64,000 nucleotides of DNA, taken from positions 124,001 through 188,000 of the forward strand of contig JAKCWG010000888.1 of assembly GCA_021464415.1 (NCBI GenBank). Reading direction: 5' to 3'. Below are positions 1 through 12,400 of this stretch, in pieces. A program made the position numbers and the translations under genes. The notes beneath the pieces are model-generated. The model saw only the letters and a program-made list of their open reading frames with translations, was not told the origin of the DNA and ran no database searches. This DNA comes from Lonicera japonica (lineage: Eukaryota; Streptophyta; Magnoliopsida; Dipsacales; Caprifoliaceae). Position 1 is the stretch's first letter. The number at the start of each line of letters is the position of its first letter.

Positions 1-35
1 CTTGTTATTCTAAATTAGGAAGGATGCCCACTAAT

Positions 36-687
36 AAATATATACTTGGCTACACTATCAAACACCTATATTATGTGATTATTTTAGAACAATTATGATT
101 TGTTTAATAACAGCTGTGCATCCTTATTTACAAATTGACCAAATATAAGAGATTTTGGTAGGTATATAAAATTACTAAATTATTCTTTCAGCGTAATAAA
201 TTTGTATAAAATAATGTCATAAAAAGGATATGATTTTAATTTTAGTTCTTCATAAGTTTTCTTTACAGGGTTGGTCTTTTAACTCTTTTTTAAACACACT
301 CTTATATTTAGTCAACTTGTTCAAATTTCAATTATTTTGAAGCTAGCTCTCCTTGTACATTTAGTTTCCAATTTTCTTTGTATAATTTTTTCTTGTAAAA
401 ATTAGAGTTAACTTGGTTTGAATCTTTGCTATGTACTAAATGAATATTAAATCACTAAACCATCTTTTAACTTTGTTAAAAGATTCCTTTTCAAATTATA
501 TACATACAAGTTGGACATCATCACGCGTATATGGCAGTCTAGTAATTCAGACACTCCAATTAATATGAGTTGATTTAATATCTGTTTGAATCATTATAAG
601 CACCACTTCATTGATCCCCACCCATTCAACAAAAAGGTAAATAAAAGATAAAGACACTACCAAAAACTCATTATTATCTGGTACTAT
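36..687. repeat. NLR-flank repeat, copy 1
   Basis: No gene is visible. The stretch aligns along its length with 19287-20099, sharing for example the words for GTGATTATTTTAGAACAATT and CAAAAACTCATTATTATCT. The second copy lies upstream of an NLR pseudogene, so this is probably a segmental duplicate of NLR-flanking DNA. Its right end is cut by the solo LTR at 688. Weaker relatives are seen near 10560-11080. Confidence 0.75.
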
Positions 688-2443
688 TGTAGACACCACA
701 ATCCGTGACTCCCGCAAGAACCCTAAAGACTCTTGAAAGCACCTTTTTGAGTCTAGAACTCACCCAAAAATACTCGAAACTGCTCCGGAGATTTTGTAGC
801 CAAACAAACCTATTCCCAGAAGGATTTGTCGTGTGACAAATCCATTTTTAAGGCCTTTTGTCGTGCGACAAACCAGATTGTCGCATGACAAACCCCAATG
901 ACCCAGACCATCCACTCCCTGACATCTTAGTCTGTCGGGATATCACTTCAGCTGTTTGTCGAGCAATATTGGTCCAATATCGCGCGTCAGTTCCACTTTT
1001 GGGAAGAATGTCGCGCGACAAACTCCTTCGAGCAGTATAAATAGGCCAACATCCCAAGGGTTTAGAGGGAGCAACTAGAACCCCAAGAAAGAGGGCTATT
1101 ATCTCTAAAAATCTGATTTTTTAAAGTTTAATTTACCAAGTTTTCAAGAAGTCTCGGAGTTCTCGATACTCGTCGTCTTGGATCTCAAAGTTGAATTCTC
1201 GACTATATCTGGAGGAGAAAAGTCTATATTCGTCGGATCATCCTTGGTCATATTATATTTTCTCTCTCTCTTATCTTATTTATATCATCGGGAAGGTAAC
1301 TAAAATCTCTTCTAGTAATCAAATAAGATATCTACATACTAGTTTTATTGTACTTTATTTTAGTAATTATAGATTTGTTTAATTCTTAATTAAATGTATT
1401 ATATATACGTACTTGCTTATTTTTTCAGAAGTATTATAAGTGAGTAGGGAATTGGCTTGCTTGGGCCAACATAAACCGAAAGCATTTACTTCCATTATCC
1501 TCGACTTAAATTGTTTATAATATATATTCATTATATCTGTTGCTTTGTTCACTTTCTAGCTGAATAAACTTATTGTCCAGTTACTGATAGTTTATTGTTT
1601 TCAAACAAAACTTTTTTTCGAAACTCTGATAAAATCATTTTCAAAATCAAAAGAAGTTAAGCTATTATCGTCCGGTTAAAACCAAGTTTTCAAAATTCAG
1701 ATTGATAAAGTTTACTTAGCGATTAAGCTCGGATATATTATGTCTTTCATATAGACTGCAATATATCTGATACACTCTCCTCAAAGAGTTCAATCACATA
1801 TTAAATTAATTCCAATAAAGATCTGATCTTTTCTAAAAAATAACCAAACGAGATAATTGAAATTGATATATGAGGAAACAATACCGAATCACTCTCATTT
1901 TAAAAACAGTTAAGATAAACTTTTGTCATTAATAGTCAGACTTTGACAAAACAAAACACCAGATTACAGAATACAAGGTTTTACCTCAAACATGGGAATG
2001 AGACTCGGGGGTCGCTAGACCCGTTTTTTCCAAAACTTAGGTTTATTTGCAAAACATATCTTAGAAAGTAATAGACTTCTTAGTAAAGGTATCCAAGTTT
2101 TTCAACATAGAATAAACATATAAAAGCCACTAGAGACTGAAAAGGCAGAATGGGTGCCTAACACCTTCTCAAACTGTAACATAGTTCCCGAACCACATAA
2201 GAATCCCGTTTTCGTAGACTCACGTGGGGATAAGGCTTTCTTTGGCCTTTACCCCTATGCGGACATTTTGTACATTTTTTCGTAAAACGTACTGGCGACT
2301 TTGAATGAACCCACTTGCATTTAAAAATAAAAAATTGGACTTATCCCTATATTGAAGCAAATAAAACGATGGAATTTGTTCCGATGTTTTTGACACCCAA
2401 ACACGGGAATGAGACTCGGGGGTCACATTTGCGGATTCTCACA
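688..2443 (-). mobile_element. Ty3/gypsy-type solo LTR
   Basis: The block starts TGTAGACACC and ends GATTCTCACA, the TG...CA ends of an LTR. It is flanked by the 5-bp duplication ACTAT at 683-687 and 2444-2448. Copy 2 of the flanking repeat lacks the insertion, which confirms the boundaries. Read on the minus strand it begins TGTGAGAATCC, carries a TATA box CTATTTATA (1036-1044 on plus) and shares an AGTCGCCAGT and a GGTGTTAGGCACCCA segment with the LTR at 54916-56148. No internal region or partner LTR is present, so it is a solo LTR produced by LTR-LTR recombination. A 20-bp word is repeated at 1994 and 2405. The lineage is inferred from the ends only. Confidence 0.85.
824..1044 (-). promoter_or_regulatory. 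TATA box and palindrome cluster in solo LTR
   Basis: Near-palindromes built on TTTGTCG/CGACAAA lie at 824-841, 857-872 and 878-891, with a perfect 12-bp palindrome TGTCGCGCGACA at 1009-1020. In LTR sense (minus strand) they follow the TATA box at 1036-1044 by about 15-200 bp, so they would fall in the first part of the transcript. The related LTR at 54916 has a different palindrome set in the same place. Confidence 0.6.
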
Positions 2444-2694
2444 ACTATATATACTATGCGTGGGAAGAACACTTGTGCCTTCTTCATTTTTATCTATCCA
2501 AATTTCTAAGCTAAAAATTAAGAAAGGGAAAAATATGTTCCAAATAATGAGATTTTCTATAGCCATTTCTATTTGAGATGAATTTCGAAGGTGATTAATA
2601 TCAGAAATATCTATTACCATATATTTGACAGAAATTTCAAAAATGACATGGATTTCAAGAAATAATCTCACTTGTGGGAAGTAAAAAATATACA
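2444..2694. other. Gene-free flank segment
   Basis: This is the continuation of the NLR-flank repeat beyond the solo LTR; the words ATACTATGCGTGGGAAGAAC here and ATACTACGTGTGGGACGAAC at 21024 match. The part from 2520 also resembles 25310-25430. No coding signal is seen. Confidence 0.6.
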
Positions 2695-3423
2695 TGGGCT
2701 TCTCATCAAGCCCACCTTAAAAAGTCCAAGTTGTGGTCAGCCTACGATCCGAAATACTTAAGCCCATCTCCATTACAGTTAAGAAATTGTCTAGCCGATG
2801 AACATATTTTTGTACAAAAGTCGGCCACTATCTGGCTCATAGCTAGCTGACCAATGTAAATGAACTGAATGATGACCAATCAGTACTGGTTGGCCAATAG
2901 ACAGTGGATAGCTGAGCTAGATGATAAATGATTGGAAATAACCACTTATACAAGTGTGAACAAGGCTAGGAACAATTGCTATCTTAGAGCGGTGCCTAAA
3001 TTTACCCTTTCTATTGATTTTCATAATCCAGAAACCCTAATGTAATCCTATCATATACATATAGATAGGAAGGGAAACTCACAACGGGGAGCATTCAATT
3101 CAATACCCTCCTTTCTACACTCACCCCTACACATTCCCTTTTTTACTCTACCAAAAACCCTAATTCATTGTAATTATATTGTTCTTTTTAAGCTTTCAAG
3201 CTAATATACTATGCACAGACAAGGGAAGATGTATTGCCGAATTGGGAATTAAAGCCATCGGAGGAACTAACCCATAAACAAATCTAGTCTTCCTTATATT
3301 TATGTTTGTTGTTCATGAGCTGGTTAACATTGTTCATCTTCATCAGTTATAATTTTTGGTTGCTAGAACATCAAACTAGGTTGATTTCCTCCAAATTAGG
3401 CTTGGTTAACTTTTAGCCACCCA
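2695..3423 (+). mobile_element. Putative 5' LTR of Tat-like gypsy element
   Basis: The right edge is set by the primer-binding site that follows four bases later. The left edge is only a guess at TG in a TACATGGGC context; I found no second LTR or target duplication to confirm it. The segment contains a promoter-like stretch and a CATTGTAATTATATTG-type 3' region. The element body downstream (gag, protease) supports the assignment. Confidence 0.5.
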
Positions 3424-3427
3424 TAAT

Positions 3428-3445
3428 TGGCACCGTCTTTGGGAA
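3428..3445 (+). promoter_or_regulatory. Primer-binding site of Tat-like element
   Basis: TGGCACCGTCTTTGGGAA follows the LTR candidate after TAAT. It closely resembles the TGGCGCCGTCTGTGGGAA site known from Tat/Ogre-lineage Ty3/gypsy elements; two or three substitutions show decay. Confidence 0.7.
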
Positions 3446-3508
3446 TCGCCAACTGAAAGCCATCATAAACTGTATTTTCTGATAATCAGATTTACTTTCT
3501 CTCTTTGC

Positions 3509-4468
3509 TAGGGGTTTTCATGGTCCGGTTAACCGAATCGTTTACAATACTTTTGCGCTGGACCAATCACTTCCATCCTAAAAAATTTTGGACCAAAATA
3601 CCCTCCAAGGCCAAATCAGATCGAACCAATTTGAACGGTTTGGTTTCGGTTGGTCCAATCGGCCTAGGCATTGGTGAGCAAAAACTTAATTAGATGAAGC
3701 AATAAGATGGACAAAATCTATTTTCATAATGGGGGGAAAGCTCAAATCAAAATATATTCAAATCAATGCAATCATTTTACAACCAACAAATCCATACACA
3801 TATAAAATAAAGAAAAAATTATAGATACATACAAAATATATTCTATATGTAAACATGTGTATACATATGTATATATACATGCATACATATAGATAGAGAA
3901 AAGAAGAAAGCAAACCACCCTTTTAATTTCTTCAATCTTGCCTTTCATAGGTTTTCTTCAATTTCTTCGATCTAAACATGTGTATACATATGTATATATA
4001 CACGCATACATATAGAGAAAGAAAAGAAGAGAGAGGATAATGGATGAAGGGTTGATGGAGAAATTAAAAAATGCAAGAGAGAGAGATATCACGTGGGGAA
4101 AAAAGAAAGATAACAACTAACAAGTGAGAGATAATAAGAAGAAGAAAAAAAGGATAAAGAGATAGGAACGTGGGGGAAATGATGGGATGATGGAAGAAAT
4201 TATGGTAATAAGACATGAGGAAAAGGAAAAGAAGAGACAAGACAAATAGCTTTATTGGGAATATATATACATTCAAAAAAACTATATAATTTTTATATAT
4301 AACAGGTCCGGTCTGGTTTTACTGGAACTTTTACTCATAAAACCAAAGACCAGATCAAATTATTTCGGTCCACTAATAGTTAGACCGGACAAGACTATTA
4401 TATATGCAAAAATAAACCTATGTTTTGGTCAAGTTCGTTCAGTCCGGTTCGGTTTTTGCACACCCTTA
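3509..4468. mobile_element. hAT-like non-autonomous element
   Basis: The left end TAGGGGTTTTCATGGTCCGG and the right end (reverse complement TAAGGGTGTGCAAAAACCG) form a degenerate terminal inverted repeat of the TAGGGGTG type, followed by GGTTCGGTT-rich subterminal sequence at both sides. The flanks CTCTTTGC (3501-3508) and CTCTATGT (4469-4476) match at six of eight positions, consistent with an old 8-bp hAT target duplication. No transposase is encoded. It interrupts the leader of the Tat-like element. Confidence 0.6.
3851..4035. repeat. Direct duplication inside hAT-like element
   Basis: The motif TAAACATGTGTATACATATG and about 40 following bases occur at 3848 and again at 3973, each followed by an AGAGAAAAGAAG-type purine run. 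This is a two-copy tandem duplication of about 125 bp. Confidence 0.75.
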
Positions 4469-5049
4469 CTCTATGTAGTTATTTTCAAATTCTTTTAACA
4501 TTTTTAATGTTCAACAGCGTTCTATCATTTTTATCATCATCTTCAAGTTTCTGGAAAAATGGTTCATACCATAAGCCAACAGATATGAGACCAAATCAAC
4601 CCATAAATTATACCCATAATAGCAGGAAGTAATGAGAGAAATCCCCTTGCCAGCAGAGCTTAAGCTTGCCATGGTGGTGCAACCAGAAACCCAGGCCATG
4701 GTTTAGATAATTCTAAAAACCAAACCCATTTAACCTCACCCTATGACACTAACTATGGGGGCTAGGAAGTTAGTTCCCACAGTGAAGTCAGAGAGCTTAC
4801 ATGATTAAGATTGGAAAAAGAAGTTTTAATGGAAATGCTTAAGGCCAAAACAGGATTTAACACTGGCTGGCAACCAGTGAAAGAAAGCCCTCTTAACATA
4901 TCCCATATGTCGTCTACAAGGAAAAGGTAATCCCTGATTTGAAAAAATCAACATTCCGTGAAAGGGGAAAGAAAAACTTGGCCGAATAGCCCAGAATTGA
5001 AAAAGAAGATGATCGACAGGCTTATAAGGTGCTAAGACAAACTGCCAGT

Positions 5050-6450
5050 CCCAGTGTTTTTAATCGAATGAGGGGTCAAAGCAACTTAGGAAGTGATCCG
5101 AGGAGAAACCCGACCAAAAAACTGAGCCAAGCAAGACCATAGGAAGATGATTTATTCGGCGATTACTGATAGTGATGCGAAGTCCACTACAGAGCTGGTT
5201 CGCAAAGCTCTAATAAGGTCCAGGGATCCCCTTTTATGCAAAGAATTCAAGATGCACCCCCACCAAAGAAGTTTGGACAACAAAAGTTTAACAATTATGG
5301 AGGCTATTCAAAACCAACTAATCATGTCTAGCATTACAAACAAGTCATGGTGTATTGAAAAAATAAAGAAGCAATTATATATAGGATGTTCCTAAAAATT
5401 TTGGGAGACATGACCTTAAGATGGTTTGATAAACTGTCGCCGGACAAGATTGATAGTTTCAGGGAGTACTCCAAAATATATTAGTAATTGTTTCAAGAAA
5501 CCGTGGATTGTGATTTCAAATTTACTGTTAACACGTTCAAATTTGGATTGTTGTGGTTGAGTAATGGCATATATACTGACATCACAAGGAAGCCCCCAAG
5601 GACCTTTGATGACTTGCTGGCCAAATTAAATGAGTTTTCCTGTTTACAAGATGATGATCAAGCAGCTAATATGCTAAACTTTAAAAGATGGAAAGGAAAC
5701 GATAGGAGAGAAGAGGGATCATGAAAGAAGAAGAGGAAATATGACCAGGAGGGATATAAGAAACTGCACCCTCATGCTTATAAAATGGGTTAACACCATT
5801 TTTAATTAGCCAATACACAAGATAATGTTTAAAATTTAAGGAAAATAATTCTTTAAGTAGCCAAAATCAATGGGAGTGATCCGACCTCTAGAGATACCAA
5901 GCTTCGTTGTTCCTCCCATAAGAACCATAGGCATAAAACTGAAAACTGTAAGATGCTGAAGCAATTTTTGAAAAGGTTAGTAGAGCAGGCGTATTTGGTA
6001 GAGTACTTACTGGGAAGAAGTCTGACCAAGGAAAGGAAATTGACAAGCAGGTAGTCGTTGTACAGGTGAATCGACCAGCAGCAGGGGGGTCATCGAAGCT
6101 ATCAATGGGATTACCAACTAATCAGCTGCAACCAAGAACCACCTAAGAGCTAGACTTGCTAGAGCTCAACTTTGGGCCCAGGGCCATACTATTACTTAGG
6201 TTATGTCAGTACCAGCTCCACCAAAGATAGACATGGAAAATAATATGTTGTATGAGATTTTTTTCTTTTTTTTTAAACGAGAAAATTTGGAAGGGGTGGA
6301 CATCCCCCACAATGATGCTATCGAATTGATGGTGAATACTTGCAACTGTGATGTAGGGTAATTATTGATCCTAGAATATCGTCGAAGGTCATGTGCCTCA
6401 ATACCTATAATAATTTGCAAAGTTTTATTCTGAGGAAAAGCATCCGATTG
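5050..6450 (+). pseudogene. Decayed gag-protease of Tat-like gypsy element
   Basis: Several short frames together resemble Tat-clade Gag-Pro. Frames at 5147-5395 and 5488-5724 carry a gag-like capsid remnant ending in a KPPRTFDDLLAKLNEF segment. At about 5900-6010 a CSSH...HKTENC knuckle is followed by LKQFLKRLVEQAYLVEYL, the Tat-type zinc-knuckle tail. At about 6270-6430 a DIPHNDA segment followed by LIDPGISSK resembles the HNDALV...LVDxGSS protease motif of this lineage, with the catalytic DxGS degraded to DPGIS. Stops and frameshifts separate all of these. No reverse transcriptase or integrase follows, so the copy is 3' truncated near 6450. It belongs with the LTR and PBS upstream. Confidence 0.7.
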
Positions 6451-7075
6451 AGTTATTAAGAATTTACCCCTTGAAGTTTGCCCATTTTTGTACTTTAATC
6501 CATGAAGTTTATTTTTCATAACTCTCGTCCTTAAACTTTTACCCCGATTTCACTTTAGTCCAGTACCCTATACGCTGCTAGTATGTTGGATGAAAATGGC
6601 CATGTGCCATGCACATGGCCACTGTAGCGTGAGTAAAAAAGTCCAGCAATAATAATGAAGCTAATATATCCTTGTCTTAAGAAAAATCTAGGGCAACATC
6701 AAGTTTGAGTGTTGAAAAAGGGCAATGTGAGAGAGTGAAAAAATCTAATTGCATTGAAGATTCCATTAAAGGCATTAATTAGGGGAAAATGAGATGGGAA
6801 TTGAGGCCACCCGAAAGTGAAGAATTTGGTACTCCAATAAATGGTATGTAAATCGAATATTTCTCTCTTTAAAAGCATAAATTTTGGTTGCTGAAATGGG
6901 AATCTTCTCTTTAAAAAAGATGTCCCCAGATTTGTGGTCCCATTTGTGTATATATATGTTATTTTCCACAGTGAGTGGTGTATATATATTGTTTTTCTTT
7001 AGTCAGTGGTGGTCCCATTCTAATATGTTTTGTATATATATATATATATGTTGTTTCAGCTTTAAATTATGAGTG
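6451..7075. other. Gene-free AT-rich stretch with a hairpin
   Basis: No gene is recognised. A 10-bp stem with 3-base loop (GGCCATGTGC CAT GCACATGGCC in three parts) lies at 6598-6620. The region 6485-6580 has the CTTGAAGTTT...CACTTTAGTCC wording common near ends of plant non-autonomous DNA elements, but I could not find its partner end. Confidence 0.4.
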
Positions 7076-8378
7076 TTTTACTATAAAACTGTACCATGGT
7101 GATCAGTTTAGGAGAAAGCCGAACATACTATACAATGGAGGTAAGATAAACTACATTGATTAATTTGAGTATGACAAACTCTCTTAGAATAATATGCAAT
7201 GGCTAGGCAGTTGGGTTATTCTGGTTATATGAGATTTTACATTTTCATTAATGGGAACTTAAAACTTGTTGAGGTTGATCATGATGTTTTTTATCTTTTA
7301 AAATATGTCAATAGTAACTTTCAAATTAATATGTTTATGGAAAATATGTCTCATTACAAAGTAAGCAAGTTGAGTCATCTAAAGATAATGAAGAAAAGTC
7401 ATAATGAAGAACATGCAGTTAATGAAGAAGTGGCAGTAAATGAGGGTGAGGGTAATGATGGTTCTTACATTGATTCTTCTTCATCATGTTAGAGTATGTA
7501 TGATAGTGATTATGATACCACGTATGATGATGAACTTTTTGATAGAAACATTGATATAGAAGTGGAGTATGGTGGGCTTGAAGCTGATGAAATTCCTAAT
7601 GATATCCCTCATTTAGTGACTGAAGAAAATGATGATGGGTATGATTTGGATGAGTTAAAAATTGCATATGATAGTGATGAAGAGGATAACCCTACATTTC
7701 CTGTATTTAATGCCATAATAGATATAAATAACCCACATTATTTGTTGGGTATGATATTTAGTGATCACTGGGAATTAATGGAAGCAATAAAGAACTACTA
7801 TATCATAAATAGGAAGAAAATTAAGTTGAAAAGGAATGAAGGAACTAGAGTTCATGCTTTGTGTAAAGATAGGTGTCCATGGTCAATATACATCTAGAAT
7901 GCAATATTCCCAAAACATGCAAATTAAGACATTTACGAATGAGCATAAATATAACAGATCCTTTAAGAACCCTCATATGAACTCTAAGTGGCAGTCTAAA
8001 AAGTATTTGGAGACCTTTAGGTCTAATCTTAAGGTTTCAGTTTATTGCTTTAGAGATATGGTTCTGAGAGAGCAAGTTGCAAGTGTGTCAATGGCCCAAT
8101 TCATATCCCATCCACTACCAATTTCAGACAACATACCTGACACAACATTTGAGCAGTGGGAAACCATGACACAGCCAACATTCCTAACAAAAAGGGTCAA
8201 CATCAACCATCCAGTTGATTTTGTTGAAGGAGAAAGTGTTCGGACATCTACCAGCACCTTGCCACTCATCATAAATGAAGGAAATAAATTTGTTACTTTG
8301 TCAAGCTTACAAGACATGGTTGACAACAAAAGTGAAAATGATAGTGATTGCCAACAAATGAAAGAAAAAAGTAACTAG
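7076..8378 (+). pseudogene. Internally deleted Mutator-like transposase
   Basis: Consecutive frames resemble the N-terminal half of a plant MuDR-type transposase. The first (about 7076-7489) has an FTIKLYHGDQF...YNGGKINYID start and a FYIFINGNLKLVEVDHD segment typical of the N-terminal domain. The second (7496-7897) is an acidic linker, then FSDHWELMEAIKNYYIINRK and ALCKDRCPWSIY, the MuDR zinc-binding DNA-binding segment. After a frameshift near 7895 the third (7836-8378) continues with IKTFTNEHKYNRSF and then jumps to a C-terminal tail. The catalytic DDE core and SWIM zinc finger are missing. A stop at 7490-7492 and the frameshift also break it. I found no terminal inverted repeats. Confidence 0.75.
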
Positions 8379-8999
8379 TAATAAACCAAAGAGGCCATTA
8401 TGGTGCTTTTTTGTCTATATTTGTAATGGTGCTTTTGATGCTTTTTTACTATCTAGGCAATGGTATTAGAGGGTATGTTTTGACAACCCTTGGCCTTTGG
8501 GTAGAATTTTTCTTAGGACACGTTGAGATTTTTGTGACACTAGTTAAATCTTAAGGGCAAAATTTTGTTTACTGGAGGAGATTGTAACACCTTGTATTTA
8601 AATTAGTAGTAATTATGCTCCATCATTTGTTTTAAGTTTAATAGTTTTGGTTGTCTTGGTTGAGCTTTGGATAGAAAGGATTTTGGGTGTTTATTTTTCA
8701 GATTTTTTTGTGTTAACAAACCTCCCTTACCATTTATTATTGTATATTTAGTGACTATGTATTGATTTTTACTTGAAATTATCAAATTAACCTTTTTAAA
8801 ATTTAAAGTAAGCAAGTAAATAGATAACAGTTTTAATAGAAGAAGATGGACACATGATCTTTTACATTAAAGGAGGTACAATTTGACTACATAATCAAAC
8901 ATGATCATATTGTTTCGATCAAAAGTAAGTTTTGTAAAATCTATTTAAGTATCAAGAAAATGCAAGATTCATTTGTTGGCCCGAAACATAACAAAATTT
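8379..8999. other. Gene-free stretch
   Basis: No coding signal is seen. The segment 8711-8890 resembles 12460-12640 (shared AAATTATCAAATTAACCTTTT word), showing another dispersed repeat of this locus. Confidence 0.5.
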
Positions 9000-9440
9000 A
9001 TTCAAAACATCTTTTATGGCCTCAGGCGATTATTTATTGGCTGATGTAAAGAGAATGCAGTCCTCAGCGAAGGCCAAAGCAAGAATTATTAATTGGTCCT
9101 TTTCTAGCAACTCTAAGGGGTTTAATGTTCTTATCAATGGCTGGTTTCTCTAGATTTCTCATTAAAGTATCTATAGCCATGATAAATAAGTAAGGTGACT
9201 AGGGGTCACCTTGCTTTAAACTCCTTTTGGGCACAATAGGTTCCGTGGGCTTACCATTTATAGATTTTTTTCATAGTGTGCATAATTTCATGGATAAGTA
9301 AGATATTAGTTTGTGTGTGTCTTCCTGGCACAAAAGCAATTTAATTTGTGCAAAGTTAAGTTGGCGCAATACAATTTTGATCAAAAACTTTATTTTTAAA
9401 CACAGTTGATAAACAGGAGTCCTTGCTAATAAGATTAAAA
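9000..9440 (-). mobile_element. L1-type LINE reverse transcriptase fragment
   Basis: On the minus strand the segment reads KQGDP, a stop, then SPYLFIMAIDTLMRNLEKP, the QGDPLSPYLF motif of L1 reverse transcriptases. After a frameshift it gives a degraded FADDCILFTSA box (plus-strand 9030-9065). Only part of the RT palm survives, with stops and frameshifts. No poly(A) tail or target duplication was identified. Confidence 0.75.
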
Positions 9441-12400
9441 ATAGACCCTTACTTTAGAAAAATATTATTCCCTAAATTTTTCTCAAAAAACATTCTCATG
9501 GTAGGATTTTTTTTTTCCATTTCCGGAAAACTTATTCCTATATGTTATATAAACAAGCACGGATTTTAACTATTTCATAAAATTATACTTACTACAGGAT
9601 TTGAAACCTCTTCGGACAATCTAAATTCATGCACTTTTTTCTTTTCTCTTTCTAATCAAAAAGGGAAAACTCCAAAAATTAATATCAAACAAAACATACA
9701 AATCTAGACAGGGCATGTACCAAACCTCTAGAAAAGGGCTTAAGAAAAATACCAAAAAAATATAAAATGAGAACTAATCAACTATTTGTGACGTACAATT
9801 TTTTTAATATCCCTCTTTAGCCTGGTGCTCTTGTAAATTGGATCATTAAAATAGCAAATTTGTTCGAAATGCAACTTGATCAAATTTCTAAACTCTAAAT
9901 TCGTACTTAACCATTAAGACATTTACCAAATTTTGTTAAAAAAATTCTTCAAATTATCTACATAGTTACAAGTCGCACAATTATCATGTATTCAGATCAG
10001 TTTGGTATTAATTTTAAGAAGACCCACCCTTGGAAGGATATATAAATGTAATTTAAGTACATGCATGTGATCCGCCCCTTGCTTATAGTTTATATAAATT
10101 AATCCTAGTCTTTAGTATTCTACACCTACCAAACGCACACACACATTAATACAACGATGAAGATGCTTTATAGTCCCAAGGGATTAGTCAAACATTTGTG
10201 GATCTTAATTTACATAAGAAAATGTTTTTAAGAGACAGCGTAACCAACATTTGTGGGTCTTAGATTTTATATATACTATTATATATATATACAATTTATA
10301 TTTAGATGTCACATGTATTTATATTAATTTATATCTATTGCATTATATTTATATACATATACTATTAGATTTTAACAAGGCTTTAATATTTTTTTTTTGC
10401 ACGAATCTTGCACTAAATTTCTAATGTTATTGTTTAGTAATAGTCCTTCAATCACTTTTCGTTGTTTCTATGTAACTCATGCAATTAAAAAGAACAATTA
10501 TAAATATCTAATTTAATTAGAGTCCATCTAATAAATATATATATATATATATATACAACTACCAAAAATATGTCTCATGTGACTATTTTAGAACAATAAT
10601 TAAGACGCTAACTATAAGAAAACGTTTAGAAATGAACAGCCAGCCATTAATATACTTAATTAAAGAAGACTATGAAGCACTAAAATTGAATTAACTCCAT
10701 GTCACCCACTTGCTTCATAGTTTATTTAAGTCAATTAACTTCATAAATGGCTGATACCTACTGATCCGGCATCTTCTTCACACCTACCAAACTTAACACA
10801 TAATTATCTGATTATTTTAGAACAATCTATACTATTACATAAAGTAAACGTTATATCAACCGTTTCAAGAATTTTTTTATAATGCTGATTTTTAATTTTT
10901 CTCATTTAGTATTTTTTTTCATATCAATTATATTTGTAGCAAAATTCGAATCCTTACTAGCTACTAAACAATCTAACTCGTCCTTTACCACTAAGCCATC
11001 AATTAACTTCTTTTAAATTTTTTTTTTCTGTAAATTATAAACATGCATCATGTACATGCATGGTAGTCTATTAATTAAGACACTCTAAACCCTCATGGAT
11101 TGGTTTGATGGTTTTGAGAAATTATAGTGTAGACACTGTTCAAACTTTGCTTGGTCAAGATTATGTCATAACCAATGTTTTTCGAATCACTGTTGTTTGT
11201 TTGAGTTTTTTTAAAAAAATATTTTGTATTTTTTTAAAAAAAAATAAAAATTGTATTTGGTTCACCCATTTTCAAATTTTCATTCAGGTAAAAAGAATTT
11301 TTTTGTTTATTTTTTTGTCTCTTGTATTTTAGAAAAACTTTAAGAAATGAATAAAAAACAAATGTTTTATTTTTCGTAAAATTTTAAAAATAGTTTATTG
11401 TGTATAAATCAAATTGAAAAATAGTTTTAAAGAACTATACCAAAAAGTAAATTTTAAATTAAACATTTAAAATTCCAACCAAATATCACCTTAGAGGTCT
11501 GGTGCGCATGGATGGCCTTTCCTTTGATCGAATAGGAAATATGTAATTACCCAAAATATTCTACATCAGTAGTAAAATGTGAAGATCCTTGGTAGATATA
11601 TGTGAGTGCAAAAACCCAAAATTTTAAATTAGGCTAACTATTTTGGGGGAGAATCGAGTGATTACAGAAGAACTAATTAGGCTTTTGCGTGTAACTTATC
11701 CAAATTAGATACTCATTACTCCTACCATCCACCCACCCATGGTGGTGAGATACTCATATCTCATTCTCGTACAAATTAGTTACTAATTACTCCTACCATC
11801 CACCCACCCATGGTAATGAGATATTCTCTATCTGATGCTCATTTTTTTTGAGTTTATCTTCCCCATCCTCCTTTATGTTTTGTGAAAAAAAATTCTTCAT
11901 CGCACGAATTAATATCACCACATCCCTCAACTTATTTTTCAACTTTTCACAAAAGCACATTGTTTTTCCAACTATTTTACATCTTGTTATCAAACGGAGG
12001 CTAAAAATACAAAATAAGAGAGGAGTAAATCTGGACCACTAGCTATTTTTTCAATTTTCCTCTTCCGTTTGAAAGCATTGATTGATTAATTAATGTAATA
12101 ATTCGCCTTCTTTTCCTTATATTCCATCAAACCTCAAAAGGATGGAGTAAAGATATCAATCTGTGATGAAGGTTTAATGAAACCTGTTTGTTCAACATTT
12201 CAGAGAGAAAGGAGTGAGAGGGGGCAAAGTAGAGGACAGTTTTGGACCGTTGGTGTTGATAGAGAGACAAACAGTAACAAACGGACGAGTACGGCGTCAA
12301 CGGGAACGTGCCCGTTACGACGTAGTTTGGTTGTGTTTAATCTTATTTTTTTTTCAAGTAAATATCTGACGTGTATAGCTGTAGACCATTGATTGAAAAT

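Noticed and set aside
528..530. IHD instead of MHD in the NLR as a sign of autoactivity (residue numbers)
   Set aside because: Variation at the first position of this motif is common among functional CNLs, so it is not evidence by itself.
7199..7492. Small independent plant gene
   Set aside because: Its text is the N-terminal domain of a Mutator-like transposase and continues in the next frames.
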